Positions 45,898 to 53,976 of a stretch of DNA of 64,000 nt are shown here, one piece after another. Below the pieces are notes generated by a model. It saw nothing but the letters and a program-made list of their open reading frames with translations. It searched no databases and was not told where the DNA came from. The DNA comes from Clostridia bacterium. Lineage in GTDB: Bacteria; Bacillota; Clostridia; Christensenellales; Borkfalkiaceae. Where the stretch lies: assembly GCA_017457215.1 (NCBI GenBank), contig JAFTHU010000005.1, positions 1 through 64,000 of the forward strand. The letters run 5' to 3'. Made by a program: the position numbers and the translations under genes. Positions within the stretch are counted from its first letter, which is position 1. Each line of letters begins with the position of its first letter.

Positions 45898-47151
45898 ATG
45901 CAAAAAATAAAAGGAAGAAAATATTTTGAAGGGGAGTTTGAACTTCCTGGCGATAAATCGATAACCCACCGCGCCATTATGCTGAATAGTGGCGCAGACG
46001 GAGAAGCGGTAATCACGAACGCGCTGATGGGGGAAGATTGTGTATCCACCTGCCGGTGTATGCGTACGTTGGGGGCAAAAATCGCCATAGAGGGCACGAC
46101 GTTGCGCGTAAGCGGAACGCCCAGATTCCGCCGTGGAACGGAATTGAATTGTGGAAATTCGGGCACGACAATCCGCTTGTTGACAGGTTTTGTGGCAGGT
46201 AAACAAATCGACGCGAAATTATATGGAGACGAATCGTTGTCTGCCCGTCCTATGGGACGGGTTGCCGAACCGCTTTCGTTGCTTGGGGCAAACGTAAAAA
46301 CGACGGACGGACATGCGCCCGTATACGTTTCTCCCGCGCCGTTGTATGGAACGGAGATGTCCCTTTTAATTTCTTCGGCGCAAGTAAAGAGCGCTATTTT
46401 GTTGGCGGGGATTTCGGCGAACGGAGAAACGCGGGTCAGCGAGCCTGTAAAATCTCGCGACCATACCGAAAGAATGTTGGCAGCGATGGGTGCGGATATC
46501 CGCGTCAACGGCAACAGCGTTACGGTTGGAAAGAGTGTGTTAAAAGCGGTAGACGTCTGCGTTCCTTCCGATATTTCCTCGGCGGCTTATTTTATGGCGT
46601 TGGGGGCGTTAAAGGGGAAAACGCTTTGTAAAAACGTAGGGATAAATCCTACGCGAACGGGAATATTAACGGCGTTTGACCGTTTGGGCGTAAAGTATTC
46701 CCTTTTAAACAGACGGGTATCGGCAGGCGAAGAAACGGCGGATATTTTGGTGGAAAAATCAAAGATGCGCGCGATTACGATTACGGCGGAGGACGTGCCT
46801 GCCATGATAGACGAGTTGCCTCTCGTTGCGCTTTTATGCGCTTTTGCGGAAGGAGAAACGCAAATTACGGGTGCGAAAGAATTGCGGGTAAAGGAGAGTG
46901 ATCGTATTCGTACGACGACGGAGCTTATCCGTAATTTGGGTGGAGATTGTCAAGAAACACCCGACGGATTTATTATTCGCGGTAGAGAGACCCTTGTTGG
47001 GGGCGACGTGGACAGCTATCTCGACCACCGTATTGCAATGACGGGTGCGGTTGGATTACTTGCTTCGGAAAAGGGCGGAAACGTACTTCGCCCCGAATGT
47101 TGTGCTATCTCTTTTCCCGATTTTTTTGAAAAGATTTCGGGGGAATGCTAA
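45898..47151 (+). CDS. aroA: EPSP synthase (3-phosphoshikimate 1-carboxyvinyltransferase)
   Basis: 417 residues. PGDKSITHRAIML at the N-terminus, LNCGNSGTTIRLLTG, LYGDESLSARPM and the C-terminal DHRIAM are the classical AroA motifs. It joins shikimate-3-phosphate with PEP. The LxCGNSGTxxR motif here reads NCGNSGTTIR, so glyphosate sensitivity class is not obvious by eye. GGGCGAGGGA precedes the ATG. Confidence 0.96.
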   Translation: MQKIKGRKYFEGEFELPGDKSITHRAIMLNSGADGEAVITNALMGEDCVSTCRCMRTLGAKIAIEGTTLRVSGTPRFRRGTELNCGNSGTTIRLLTGFVAGKQIDAKLYGDESLSARPMGRVAEPLSLLGANVKTTDGHAPVYVSPAPLYGTEMSLLISSAQVKSAILLAGISANGETRVSEPVKSRDHTERMLAAMGADIRVNGNSVTVGKSVLKAVDVCVPSDISSAAYFMALGALKGKTLCKNVGINPTRTGILTAFDRLGVKYSLLNRRVSAGEETADILVEKSKMRAITITAEDVPAMIDELPLVALLCAFAEGETQITGAKELRVKESDRIRTTTELIRNLGGDCQETPDGFIIRGRETLVGGDVDSYLDHRIAMTGAVGLLASEKGGNVLRPECCAISFPDFFEKISGEC

Positions 47152-47170
47152 TAAAACGGAGGGAACTTCG

Positions 47171-48001
47171 GTGATAGAGAGGAAAAAATTACGGTTGGGA
47201 TTGCTTGGAAAAGACGTATCCAAATCGGACAGCGAGCGCATTCATATTTTTATTTTAAAACAATGGGGAATCGATTGCGAATACGAACGTTTTTCGGTGG
47301 ATTCCGATGGGTTGGATTGGGCAATGCGCCGTCTGTTGGGCGATTTCGACGGCTTTAATATCACCATTCCTTACAAGCGGGACGCGATGGAGTATTTAGA
47401 CAATATCGTGGGCGACGCGGTAGAATACAGCGCGGTGAACACCGTTTTAAACGCAACGCATACGGGATATAATACGGATGGAATCGGCTTTTTACAAATG
47501 ATTCGTTCCGTGGGAATGGAGTATGAAAACAAAAAAATTCTGGTGCTGGGCGGCGGCGGAAGCGGGCGCAGTACGGCGGCGGCGTTAAAAAAGGGCGGCG
47601 CAGAGGTATTTATGTACCAACGTAACCGTAAAAAGTTGGAAGAAACTTGCGCGCAGCTGGGGATTACGGCGATAGAAAATCCCGAGGCGGGCGGCTACGA
47701 CGTTATTATTAATTGCACGGGCGTTGGTATGCACGACACCGAGGGGAAATCTCCCGTTACGGCAAAGGCGTTTTGCGGTGCGGAAGCGGCAATCGATTTG
47801 ATTTACGTGCCGAGAAAATCGGAATTTTTACGACTTGCGGAAGAACAAGGGATAAAAATTTTAAACGGCGCGTCGATGCTTTTCTTTCAGGCGTATTATG
47901 CAGACTGTTTGTATTTAGACAGAATGCCCAACGAACGGGAAGTGAAAGAATTTTATGGGAAATATGAAAAAGAATATCTTTTAACGGAGGAGACGTTATG
48001 A
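47171..48001 (+). CDS. aroE: Shikimate dehydrogenase
   Basis: 276 residues from GTG 47171, chosen because GGAGGG lies 7 bp upstream; an earlier in-frame ATG at 47045 lies deep inside aroA. GFNITIPYKRDAMEYLD with the catalytic Lys, SAVNTVL, the NADP loop VLGGGGSGRSTAAAL and the terminal MLFFQAYY segment identify AroE. The first motif LGLLGKDVSKSDSERIH departs from the usual GxPxxHSxSP pattern, so the substrate pocket may differ. The last bases overlap aroQ as ATGA. Confidence 0.88.
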   Translation: MIERKKLRLGLLGKDVSKSDSERIHIFILKQWGIDCEYERFSVDSDGLDWAMRRLLGDFDGFNITIPYKRDAMEYLDNIVGDAVEYSAVNTVLNATHTGYNTDGIGFLQMIRSVGMEYENKKILVLGGGGSGRSTAAALKKGGAEVFMYQRNRKKLEETCAQLGITAIENPEAGGYDVIINCTGVGMHDTEGKSPVTAKAFCGAEAAIDLIYVPRKSEFLRLAEEQGIKILNGASMLFFQAYYADCLYLDRMPNEREVKEFYGKYEKEYLLTEETL

Positions 48002-48438
48002 AATTTTTGGTGATAAACGGGGTAAATCTCAATTTGACGGGTAAGCGCGAAAAGGGAGTTTACGGCACGGCAACTTTGGAAGAAATCAATGGAAAAATTG
48101 CGGCTTTTTGTGCGGCGAACGGCGACGAGGCCGAATTCTATCAAAGCAATATAGAGGGGGAACTCGTCAATAAATTGCACGAAGCGTTTTTAGAGAAAGC
48201 CTGCGATGGGATTTTGCTGAATGCGGGTGCGTTTACACATTACAGCTACGCCCTTCGCGACGCGATTGCGTCGATAGACATTCCCGTAGCGGAGGTGCAT
48301 ATGTCCAACGTACATGCGCGCGAAGATTTTCGTCATAACAGCGTGCTTTCCGAGGTGTGCAAGGGCGTTGTGTGCGGATTTGGTCACGGAAGCTACATAG
48401 CGGCAATTATAGGATTAAAGGACTGTTTGACGAAATAA
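47998..48438 (+). CDS. aroQ: 3-dehydroquinate dehydratase, type II
   Basis: 146 residues. VINGVNLNLTGKREKGVYG (the usual NGPNLNxLGxREPxxYG), FYQSNIEGELVNKLHEA, NAGAFTHYSYALRDAI and EVHMSNVHAREDFRHNS with the catalytic histidine are diagnostic of type II AroQ. Converts 3-dehydroquinate to 3-dehydroshikimate as a dodecamer. GGAGGAGACGTT precedes the ATG. Confidence 0.96.
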   Translation: MKFLVINGVNLNLTGKREKGVYGTATLEEINGKIAAFCAANGDEAEFYQSNIEGELVNKLHEAFLEKACDGILLNAGAFTHYSYALRDAIASIDIPVAEVHMSNVHAREDFRHNSVLSEVCKGVVCGFGHGSYIAAIIGLKDCLTK

Positions 48439-48454
48439 AAAGCGGGGCAAGCGA

Positions 48455-48979
48455 ATGAATCTGATATTGTGCGGCATGATGGGCGTAGGTAAAACGACTG
48501 TTGGCATAAAAATAGAAGAAAAGGATTGTTGGCGTTGGATAGACACCGACGCGTTGATTGTGGAAAAATACGGGGAGATTTCGCAAATTTTCGCACAGTA
48601 CGGAGAAAAATATTTCCGCGATTTGGAAACGGAACTCGTTAAATCGTTGGCGAACGAAGACGGCTTGGTGATTTCCGTGGGCGGAGGCTTGGTGCTGAAA
48701 GAGGAAAATTGCGCGTTGCTGAAAGGGAACGGAAAAATCGTATTTTTGCGCGCGGCGTTGTCAACGCTTGTGCAACGTTTGCGCTTGGATACGGCTCGTC
48801 CTTTGTTGCAAACGGGGCAATCGACTCAAGAGCGGATTGCGGAGTTGTTGGAAGTTCGCACGCCTATTTATGAGCGAGTTGCCGATTGGGTTGTAGACGT
48901 AGACGGGAAAACGCCCGACGAGATAGCAACGGAAATTTTATCGTTGGTAAAAAAAGAGAAAGGCGGAGAGGAAAAATGA
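48455..48979 (+). CDS. aroK: Shikimate kinase
   Basis: 174 residues. P-loop GMMGVGKTT, shikimate-binding IDTDALI and YFRDLE, GGGLVL and lid-region RLDTARPLL identify AroK. It phosphorylates shikimate with ATP. Starts 16 bp after aroQ; its end overlaps the SDR gene by 4 bp. DAHP synthase, the first enzyme of the pathway, is not in the window. Confidence 0.94.
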   Translation: MNLILCGMMGVGKTTVGIKIEEKDCWRWIDTDALIVEKYGEISQIFAQYGEKYFRDLETELVKSLANEDGLVISVGGGLVLKEENCALLKGNGKIVFLRAALSTLVQRLRLDTARPLLQTGQSTQERIAELLEVRTPIYERVADWVVDVDGKTPDEIATEILSLVKKEKGGEEK

Positions 48980-49674
48980 AAACGGCTTTAATTACGGGCG
49001 GCGTGCGCGGCATCGGAAAGGCGATTGCATTGGCATTTTTAAAAAAAGGATATCGGGTTTGCGTTACGTATTCCAAGGACGAAGAAAATGCAAAAAAAAT
49101 AGCCGCGCAAGGGATAGAACCCTATTGCGCGGACGTATCCAAAGAAGAAGACGTGCAAGCATTGTTTAAAAAAATTGGCGGAGTAGACGTACTTGTGAAC
49201 AATGCGGGGATCGCGCTTGTGAAACAGATTCAGGACGTGGAATATGCAGAGTTTAACCGCTTGATGGCGGTCAACGTCGGCGGGGCGTTTCTCTGTTCGC
49301 GCGAAGCGGCGAAACATATGATAGATAAGCAAAGCGGTTTAATTGTCAATATTTCTTCTGTTTGGGGCGAGGTCGGCGGCAGCTGCGAAAGTGTATATTC
49401 CGCGTCCAAAGCCGCGCTTATCGGTTTTACGAAAGCGTTGGCGAAAGAACTCGGTTGGTCGGGGGTGCGCGTAAATTGCGTTTCGCCCGGGGTGATTGAT
49501 ACGCCGATGAACGCACGGTTTTCCGTTGAAGAGATGGCGGCGTTGCAAGAAGAAATCCCGATGGGCAGAATCGGAACGGGCGAAGACGTGGCGAAAGCGG
49601 TGATGTTCTTGGAAGAAAACGATTACGTAACGGGGGTAGATATTCCCGTGAACGGCGGGTTTTCTATCGCGTAA
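48976..49674 (+). CDS. Short-chain dehydrogenase/reductase, FabG-like
   Basis: 232 residues from the ATG that overlaps the aroK stop, after GGAGAGGAAA. TGGVRGIGKAIA nucleotide loop, NNAGIA, catalytic Ser in ISSVWG, YSASK with catalytic Tyr/Lys, and PGVIDTPMN identify a classical SDR. Sequence is close to 3-oxoacyl-ACP reductases, but its position at the end of the aro genes leaves the substrate open. Confidence 0.88.
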   Translation: MKTALITGGVRGIGKAIALAFLKKGYRVCVTYSKDEENAKKIAAQGIEPYCADVSKEEDVQALFKKIGGVDVLVNNAGIALVKQIQDVEYAEFNRLMAVNVGGAFLCSREAAKHMIDKQSGLIVNISSVWGEVGGSCESVYSASKAALIGFTKALAKELGWSGVRVNCVSPGVIDTPMNARFSVEEMAALQEEIPMGRIGTGEDVAKAVMFLEENDYVTGVDIPVNGGFSIA

Positions 49675-49689
49675 ACGGCTCAAAACGGC

Positions 49690-50001
49690 TCAATGTTTTT
49701 TTAAATAGTTGTCTAAAATATTTTGGATAAATTCATCCGCGATTCCCGAGGTGGGGGATTGCGGATTTTTATTTGTCGATTCTTCTTTTTTCGTTTGTTT
49801 CTTCGGGGGTTCTTCCGCAGACTTTTTTTCGGCTTTGTTTTCGCTAAAAGTGCTGAACGTCTGTGTGAATTTTGATAAATCGTTTAAAAAGCGGAGCATT
49901 TCTTCTGAATCTTTGATTTTGCTCATCAGCGGTTTTACGCTTTCCGCAAAATCCGCGTTTTGTGAAAGATAATAAAGCAGTACAAGCATTAAAATTTCCA
50001 T
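49690..50001 (-). CDS. Small conserved-looking protein, unknown function
   Basis: 103 residues: a hydrophobic N-terminal helix (MEILMLVLLYYL), a helical segment to ~60, then a Lys/Glu-rich low-complexity linker and a short C-terminal helix (IADEFIQNILDNYL). It converges with the SDR gene and diverges from the next gene. The ribosome site is weak (AGTGAAG). No family recognised. Confidence 0.55.
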   Translation of the reverse strand: MEILMLVLLYYLSQNADFAESVKPLMSKIKDSEEMLRFLNDLSKFTQTFSTFSENKAEKKSAEEPPKKQTKKEESTNKNPQSPTSGIADEFIQNILDNYLKKH

Positions 50002-50073
50002 ACTTCACTATATGCAAAGTAGCCGAAAAATGCCAAGCGGCATAGGATATAATATCATTTCGGAGGTGAAAAT

Positions 50074-50370
50074 ATGAGAAGTTTTAAAGAATATACAAAG
50101 CAAGCTGCAGAGGCGGCAGACGCGCAAACAAAAGAACAAGAGACGGGGAGTACGGCAGAAGAATTGGCTAAAAAATTGGCGGCTGCATATAACGGGAAAA
50201 GTAACGCGGCAATGTTGCAAAGTATTTTGGAAGAGGCTGAACGGGGCAAGCGAGCGGGGACGTTATCCAATGAGGAAATAGAATCTTTTTATCAAAGTTT
50301 TGCCCCGATGTTGGACGGGTTTCAGCGCAAACGGTTGCGCGCGGTTGTGCAGCGTTTGAAAGAAATATGA
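50074..50370 (+). CDS. Small helical protein, unknown function
   Basis: 98 residues, strongly alpha-helical and charged (AAEAADAQTKEQ..., FQRKRLRAVVQRLKEI). GGAGGTGAAAAT precedes the ATG and TATAAT at 50048-50053 is a probable -10. It is divergent from the 103-aa gene; the two could be functionally linked. No family recognised. Confidence 0.6.
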   Translation: MRSFKEYTKQAAEAADAQTKEQETGSTAEELAKKLAAAYNGKSNAAMLQSILEEAERGKRAGTLSNEEIESFYQSFAPMLDGFQRKRLRAVVQRLKEI

Positions 50371-50377
50371 TTTTTTG

Positions 50378-51511
50378 TTAATATTTCGCATGGTTGTCGA
50401 TTTCCGCAAGTGCAAGACAGAGAAAATCAATTTCTTTTTCGTTATTGAAATGGGAGAAAGAAACGCGGGTTAATCCCCCGTCTTCCGTACCCAAGGCACG
50501 GTGCATCAGCGGTGCGCAATGCAATCCGCCCCGCACGGCGATATCGTATCGGGAAGAGAGTATATCCGCCACCGTTTCCGATTGCAATCGGTTGTGTGAA
50601 AACGCAACGATGCCGCAGGGATTTGCAATAGAGTAAGGGCGGTATGCGGAAAGTTTCGACAGCTTTTTAAGGAAATAATCCGTGAGCATTTGTACATTTC
50701 TTGCAATTTCCCGTCCTTGTAAAGCAAGATAGCGCGTACCCTCTAAAAGGGATACGACGGCAGGAAAAGAAATCGTACCCGCTTCCAAAGCGTCCGGATA
50801 AAAATCGGGCATTTCTAAAGAAACACTCATAGAACCCGTACCGCCGTATAAAATAGGACGAGGAGACACGCGCTCGGAAAACAATAACGCGCCGCTACCT
50901 TGGATTCCGTGCATGCCCTTATGTCCTGCGATGCTTAAAAGGTCGATTCCCATTTCTTGCATTCGCAGGGGAAAATGCCCGCCGCCTTGCGCGCCGTCGC
51001 AAAGTAGGAGTACGTTTTTAGGCAGAAGGGAACGGATTTTTTTTAGAGGAGGCATCGTTCCCGTTACGTTAGAAGCCGAGGTTACGATTGCCATACGGGT
51101 ATTCGGTTTTAAGAAAGAACAAAATTGTTCGGGGTCGATATTCCCATCTTCGTTTAACGGGCAGACGTCGTAGCTGATTTTGTGTTTATTACGTAAAAGC
51201 TCCAAGGGGCGTAAAACGGAATTGTGTTCCATACAGGTCGCTATAACGTGGTCGCCGTCTTGCAAGACACCGAGAATGGCAACGTTTAACGCTTCGCTAC
51301 AGTTTTTGGTAAAAATAACCCGTTCAAAGCCGTAGCCGTCGAAAAAATCGGAAAGGGAATTTCGGCAATCTTGCACAAGTTTTGCGCAACTTACGGCAAG
51401 CTTATGTCCCCCTCTGCCCGGGTTTGCGCACACTCTTATAGAGGAGAATACGGCATTTAATACTTGGTCGGGCTTTCTGCCGCCCGTTGCGGCGTTATCA
51501 AAATAAAACAT
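50378..51511 (-). CDS. Class V aminotransferase / cysteine-desulfurase-like protein
   Basis: 377 residues of the NifS/SufS fold: YFDNAATGG at the start, CMEHNSVLRP, DGAQGGGHFP, the PLP lysine in SIAGHKGMHG, and RGGLHCAPLMHRALG with the conserved catalytic cysteine. Family members release sulfur or selenium from cysteine or selenocysteine. The divergent DUF3343 gene, 60 bp away, is a frequent partner and a proposed sulfur/selenium carrier, which supports such a role. No IscU/SufU gene is near, so it is probably not the main Fe-S assembly desulfurase. Confidence 0.85.
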   Translation of the reverse strand: MFYFDNAATGGRKPDQVLNAVFSSIRVCANPGRGGHKLAVSCAKLVQDCRNSLSDFFDGYGFERVIFTKNCSEALNVAILGVLQDGDHVIATCMEHNSVLRPLELLRNKHKISYDVCPLNEDGNIDPEQFCSFLKPNTRMAIVTSASNVTGTMPPLKKIRSLLPKNVLLLCDGAQGGGHFPLRMQEMGIDLLSIAGHKGMHGIQGSGALLFSERVSPRPILYGGTGSMSVSLEMPDFYPDALEAGTISFPAVVSLLEGTRYLALQGREIARNVQMLTDYFLKKLSKLSAYRPYSIANPCGIVAFSHNRLQSETVADILSSRYDIAVRGGLHCAPLMHRALGTEDGGLTRVSFSHFNNEKEIDFLCLALAEIDNHAKY

Positions 51512-51574
51512 AAAAGAACCTCTCTTTTCAGGAATTCATAAAATATAGTATTCCGAAAAGGAGGCACTTATGAT

Positions 51575-51832
51575 ATGATGATTTTGGCGGTGTTCCGCGC
51601 GAGAACGCAGAGTTTGGATTATGCGGAACGGTTACAGCGATACGGCGTAGCGGCAACGACGATGCCCACGCCCAAAGAAGCGAAAATCGGTTGCGGATTG
51701 TGCGTGCGTTTTGACGCGCGGTACTTCGTCCGCGCCAACGCGATATTGAAAACAGCAAGATATACTTCGTTTAAAGGTTATTATAAAATGGATTTTATCG
51801 GCGGGAGAATTTCCGTAACGCCATACGCTTGA
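51575..51832 (+). CDS. DUF3343 protein (putative Se/S carrier-like)
   Basis: 85 residues. ILAVFRARTQSLDYAERL, then MPTPKEAKIGCGLCVRF with the conserved cysteines, and a terminal GGRISVTPY match DUF3343 (YdiM/TusA-associated) proteins, which commonly sit next to class V aminotransferases or selenium genes. Preceded by GGAGGCACTTATGAT. Function is inferred from family and neighbour. Confidence 0.75.
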   Translation: MMILAVFRARTQSLDYAERLQRYGVAATTMPTPKEAKIGCGLCVRFDARYFVRANAILKTARYTSFKGYYKMDFIGGRISVTPYA

Positions 51833-51874
51833 AACAAGGGAATAGGAAAGGAGGTGAAAGGGAGGGGCAAAGAC

Positions 51875-51903
51875 TTGCCAAGAAGATAAAAAAGTGGTAT
51901 ACT
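51875..51903 (+). promoter_or_regulatory. nth promoter giving a near-leaderless transcript
   Basis: TTGCCA (51875-51880) and TATACT (51898-51903) with 17-bp spacing. The ATG at 51913 is only 9 bp after the -10, so the transcript would begin at or just before the start codon. Confidence 0.6.
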
Positions 51904-51912
51904 GAAATAGCT

Positions 51913-52563
51913 ATGAATACTTTGGAAAAGAAAGCGGCTTTAGCTGAATTGGAAAAACTTTATCCCGATGCGAAACCTGCGTTGCATTATAAAACGCCTT
52001 ACGAACTGCTCGTAGCAGTGATTTTGTCCGCGCAATGTACGGACGAAAGGGTGAATAAAGTAACGGCAGTATTGTTTGAAAAATATTCCACGCCGGAAGC
52101 AATGGTTACTCTTTCGCAGAAAGAATTGGAAACGTATATCTATTCTTGCGGGTTTTACCGAATGAAAGCCGAACACATTCTTTCTGCTTCCCGCGATATT
52201 TTAGATAAATTTGGCGGAGAAGTACCCGATACGGTAGAAACGCTGATGGGGCTTGCCGGCGTGGGGAAAAAAACGGCAAACGTCGTGTATTCGGTGGCGT
52301 TTGGCGGGGATGCAATCGCGGTGGATACCCATGTATTCCGTGTGAGCAACCGCTTGGGATTGGCAAAAGGTACGACCCCTCTTGCGGTAGAAGCGGGGTT
52401 GAACAAAGCGATACCCAAAGAAGATTGGTCGAAAGCCCATCATTGGTTGATTTGGCACGGGCGGCGAGTTTGCCATTCGCAAAAGCCCAACTGTGAGGGG
52501 TGCTCTCTGCGCCCTTATTGCGATTATGGAAAAGCGGCAGCCGAGAAAAAAAGTAAAAAATAA
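51913..52563 (+). CDS. nth: Endonuclease III
   Basis: 216 residues. Helix-hairpin-helix LMGLAGVGKKTANVV with the catalytic Lys, AVDTHVFRVSNRLGL with the catalytic Asp, and the 4Fe-4S cluster C-x6-C-x2-C-x5-C (CHSQKPNCEGCSLRPYC). It removes oxidised pyrimidines and cuts the AP site. A longer frame from TTG 51829 has no family similarity, and no ribosome site precedes 51913, consistent with a leaderless mRNA. Confidence 0.93.
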   Translation: MNTLEKKAALAELEKLYPDAKPALHYKTPYELLVAVILSAQCTDERVNKVTAVLFEKYSTPEAMVTLSQKELETYIYSCGFYRMKAEHILSASRDILDKFGGEVPDTVETLMGLAGVGKKTANVVYSVAFGGDAIAVDTHVFRVSNRLGLAKGTTPLAVEAGLNKAIPKEDWSKAHHWLIWHGRRVCHSQKPNCEGCSLRPYCDYGKAAAEKKSKK

Positions 52564-52630
52564 ATCTATTATAAATATATGTATAAAATCCTCTCAAGCG
52601 GCAAAAACTGTGGCTATGGGGGGATTTTTT

Positions 52631-52891
52631 ATGCGAGAAATCAAGGAAAAAGAGCCGAGGGAAACGGAACTGTTGGAAACGTTGGCGTCATTGGAGGATT
52701 TGGCGGAAAAAAAGACGAAAATATATTCTCGTTTGCTTACAGAAACCTCTTTGGCGCAGGATATGGAAACTTTATCGGCACGCCACGCCGCCCGAAAACA
52801 ACTGTTAGAAAAATTGGCGTTTGGAAAGACGGAAAAAGAGAAGAACGGGCAGGGCATGTCTGCGGCGAATGGGGGTAAAAAAGAAAAATGA
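52631..52891 (+). CDS. Small charged protein, unknown function
   Basis: 86 residues, helical and rich in Glu/Lys (ETELLETLASLEDLAEKKTKIYSRLL). GGGGGGA precedes the ATG and the stop overlaps the next gene as ATGA, so the two are co-translated. Possible coiled-coil protein; no family recognised. Confidence 0.6.
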   Translation: MREIKEKEPRETELLETLASLEDLAEKKTKIYSRLLTETSLAQDMETLSARHAARKQLLEKLAFGKTEKEKNGQGMSAANGGKKEK

Positions 52892-53115
52892 AATTGGAAA
52901 AACGGGAAATTACACTCAACGAATACGACAGTTTAAAGGACGTGTATTATTTAGAAAAGACGCTCTTGCGTGAATATACGGCGCGGCTGGCGTTGGCAAA
53001 GTGCAAAGAGACGGAAAACGAATTGACCAGGCTTTTAGACGAGGTAACGGAGGATATGACCGTTGCAGAAAATTTGATGAAAAGAGCACGTGAAGAAAAT
53101 GCGATGACAAAATAG
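52888..53115 (+). CDS. Small helical protein, unknown function
   Basis: 75 residues, helical (ITLNEYDSLKDVYYLEKTLLREYTARL), overlapping the preceding gene by 4 bp. The pair may form a complex. No family recognised; a spore-associated role would be a guess. Confidence 0.6.
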   Translation: MKLEKREITLNEYDSLKDVYYLEKTLLREYTARLALAKCKETENELTRLLDEVTEDMTVAENLMKRAREENAMTK

Positions 53116-53147
53116 ACGGCAAAAAATGTGAAAGAATAGGGAAAGAT

Positions 53148-53188
53148 AGCCGAAAGTGGGTTAAAAAACTTGCTTTCGGCTTGATTTT
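53148..53188 (+). terminator. Terminator of the small-protein pair
   Basis: AGCCGAAAG (53148-53156) and CTTTCGGCT (53173-53181), followed by TGATTTTT. Confidence 0.7.
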
Positions 53189-53190
53189 TG

Positions 53191-53219
53191 TTGACAAAGG
53201 CGCACGCGGATAGTATAAT
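53191..53219 (+). promoter_or_regulatory. mscL promoter
   Basis: TTGACA (53191-53196) and TATAAT (53214-53219), 17-bp spacer: a consensus sigma-A-type promoter starting 10 bp after the preceding terminator. Confidence 0.85.
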
Positions 53220-53255
53220 AATGTTTAGACATTTAAGAAAGAGGGGTAATTACGA

Positions 53256-53930
53256 ATGGAAAAGAAACCAAACGCAATTAAAAGATTTTTTGGCGAATTT
53301 AAGAAGTTTATTACGCGCGGCAACGTACTCGATATGGCTGTCGGCGTTATTGTAGGCGGCGCGTTTACGGGTATCGTAAACGGGTTGAGTAACTATATTT
53401 TAAAGCCTATCATCAACTGGCTGTTGGCGCTTGTGCTTGGTAAAGAGGGGTTGACCGGTGCTGTAACGTTCCTTTCCAAAGCATGGAAAACGGAAACGGT
53501 TACCGTTGAGGGTGCAGAAGTTACGAAAGAAGTTGTGGACCTTACGAACTCCATTTATATCGATTGGGGTGCGTTTATTAGCGCAATCATCAACTTCTTG
53601 CTGATCGCATTCGTGTTGTTTATGATTGTTCGTACGATAAACAAAGTAAACGAAAACCGTGAAAAAGCGATTGCTGACGTAAAACTTGTCGGTAACGAAA
53701 AGAAATTGATTAAGAAAATTGCAAAAGAACAGGGCGTGTCTAAAACGACGGCGCGTGCAATCTATGCACAACAGGTAGTAGACGCTATGGAAGCAAAGGC
53801 GGCGGCAGAGGCAGCAGCAGCGGCAGAAGTTGCGGCAAAAGCAGCGGAAGAGGCGCGTATTGCAGAAGAAAAGGCGATGGCGAACACCAAGCTTTTGGAA
53901 GAGATACGCGATCTTTTGAAAAATAAATAA
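53256..53930 (+). CDS. mscL: Large-conductance mechanosensitive channel, with long tail
   Basis: 224 residues, longer than the usual 130-150. FKKFITRGNVLDMAVGVIVGGAFTGIVNGL is the conserved N-terminal/TM1 region, and the second membrane segment is INFLLIAFVLFMIVRTINK. The extracytoplasmic loop is lengthened (KAWKTETVTVEGAEVTKEV...). The cytoplasmic end carries a basic segment (KKLIKKIAKEQGVSK) and an Ala/Glu-rich coiled-coil-like tail. Opens under membrane tension after osmotic downshift. GAGGGG precedes the ATG. Confidence 0.92.
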   Translation: MEKKPNAIKRFFGEFKKFITRGNVLDMAVGVIVGGAFTGIVNGLSNYILKPIINWLLALVLGKEGLTGAVTFLSKAWKTETVTVEGAEVTKEVVDLTNSIYIDWGAFISAIINFLLIAFVLFMIVRTINKVNENREKAIADVKLVGNEKKLIKKIAKEQGVSKTTARAIYAQQVVDAMEAKAAAEAAAAAEVAAKAAEEARIAEEKAMANTKLLEEIRDLLKNK

Positions 53931-53941
53931 GCAAAATTTTG

Positions 53942-53970
53942 TTGACTTTTCTTTAAAAAAAGGTTATAAT
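53942..53970 (+). promoter_or_regulatory. pheST promoter
   Basis: TTGACT (53942-53947) and TATAAT (53965-53970), 17-bp spacer, directly before the T-box leader. Confidence 0.85.
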
Positions 53971-53976
53971 ATAGTA

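Noticed and set aside
51829..51912. Longer N-terminus for Nth from TTG 51829
   Set aside because: It would lie upstream of and across the clear -35/-10 promoter and lacks family similarity.
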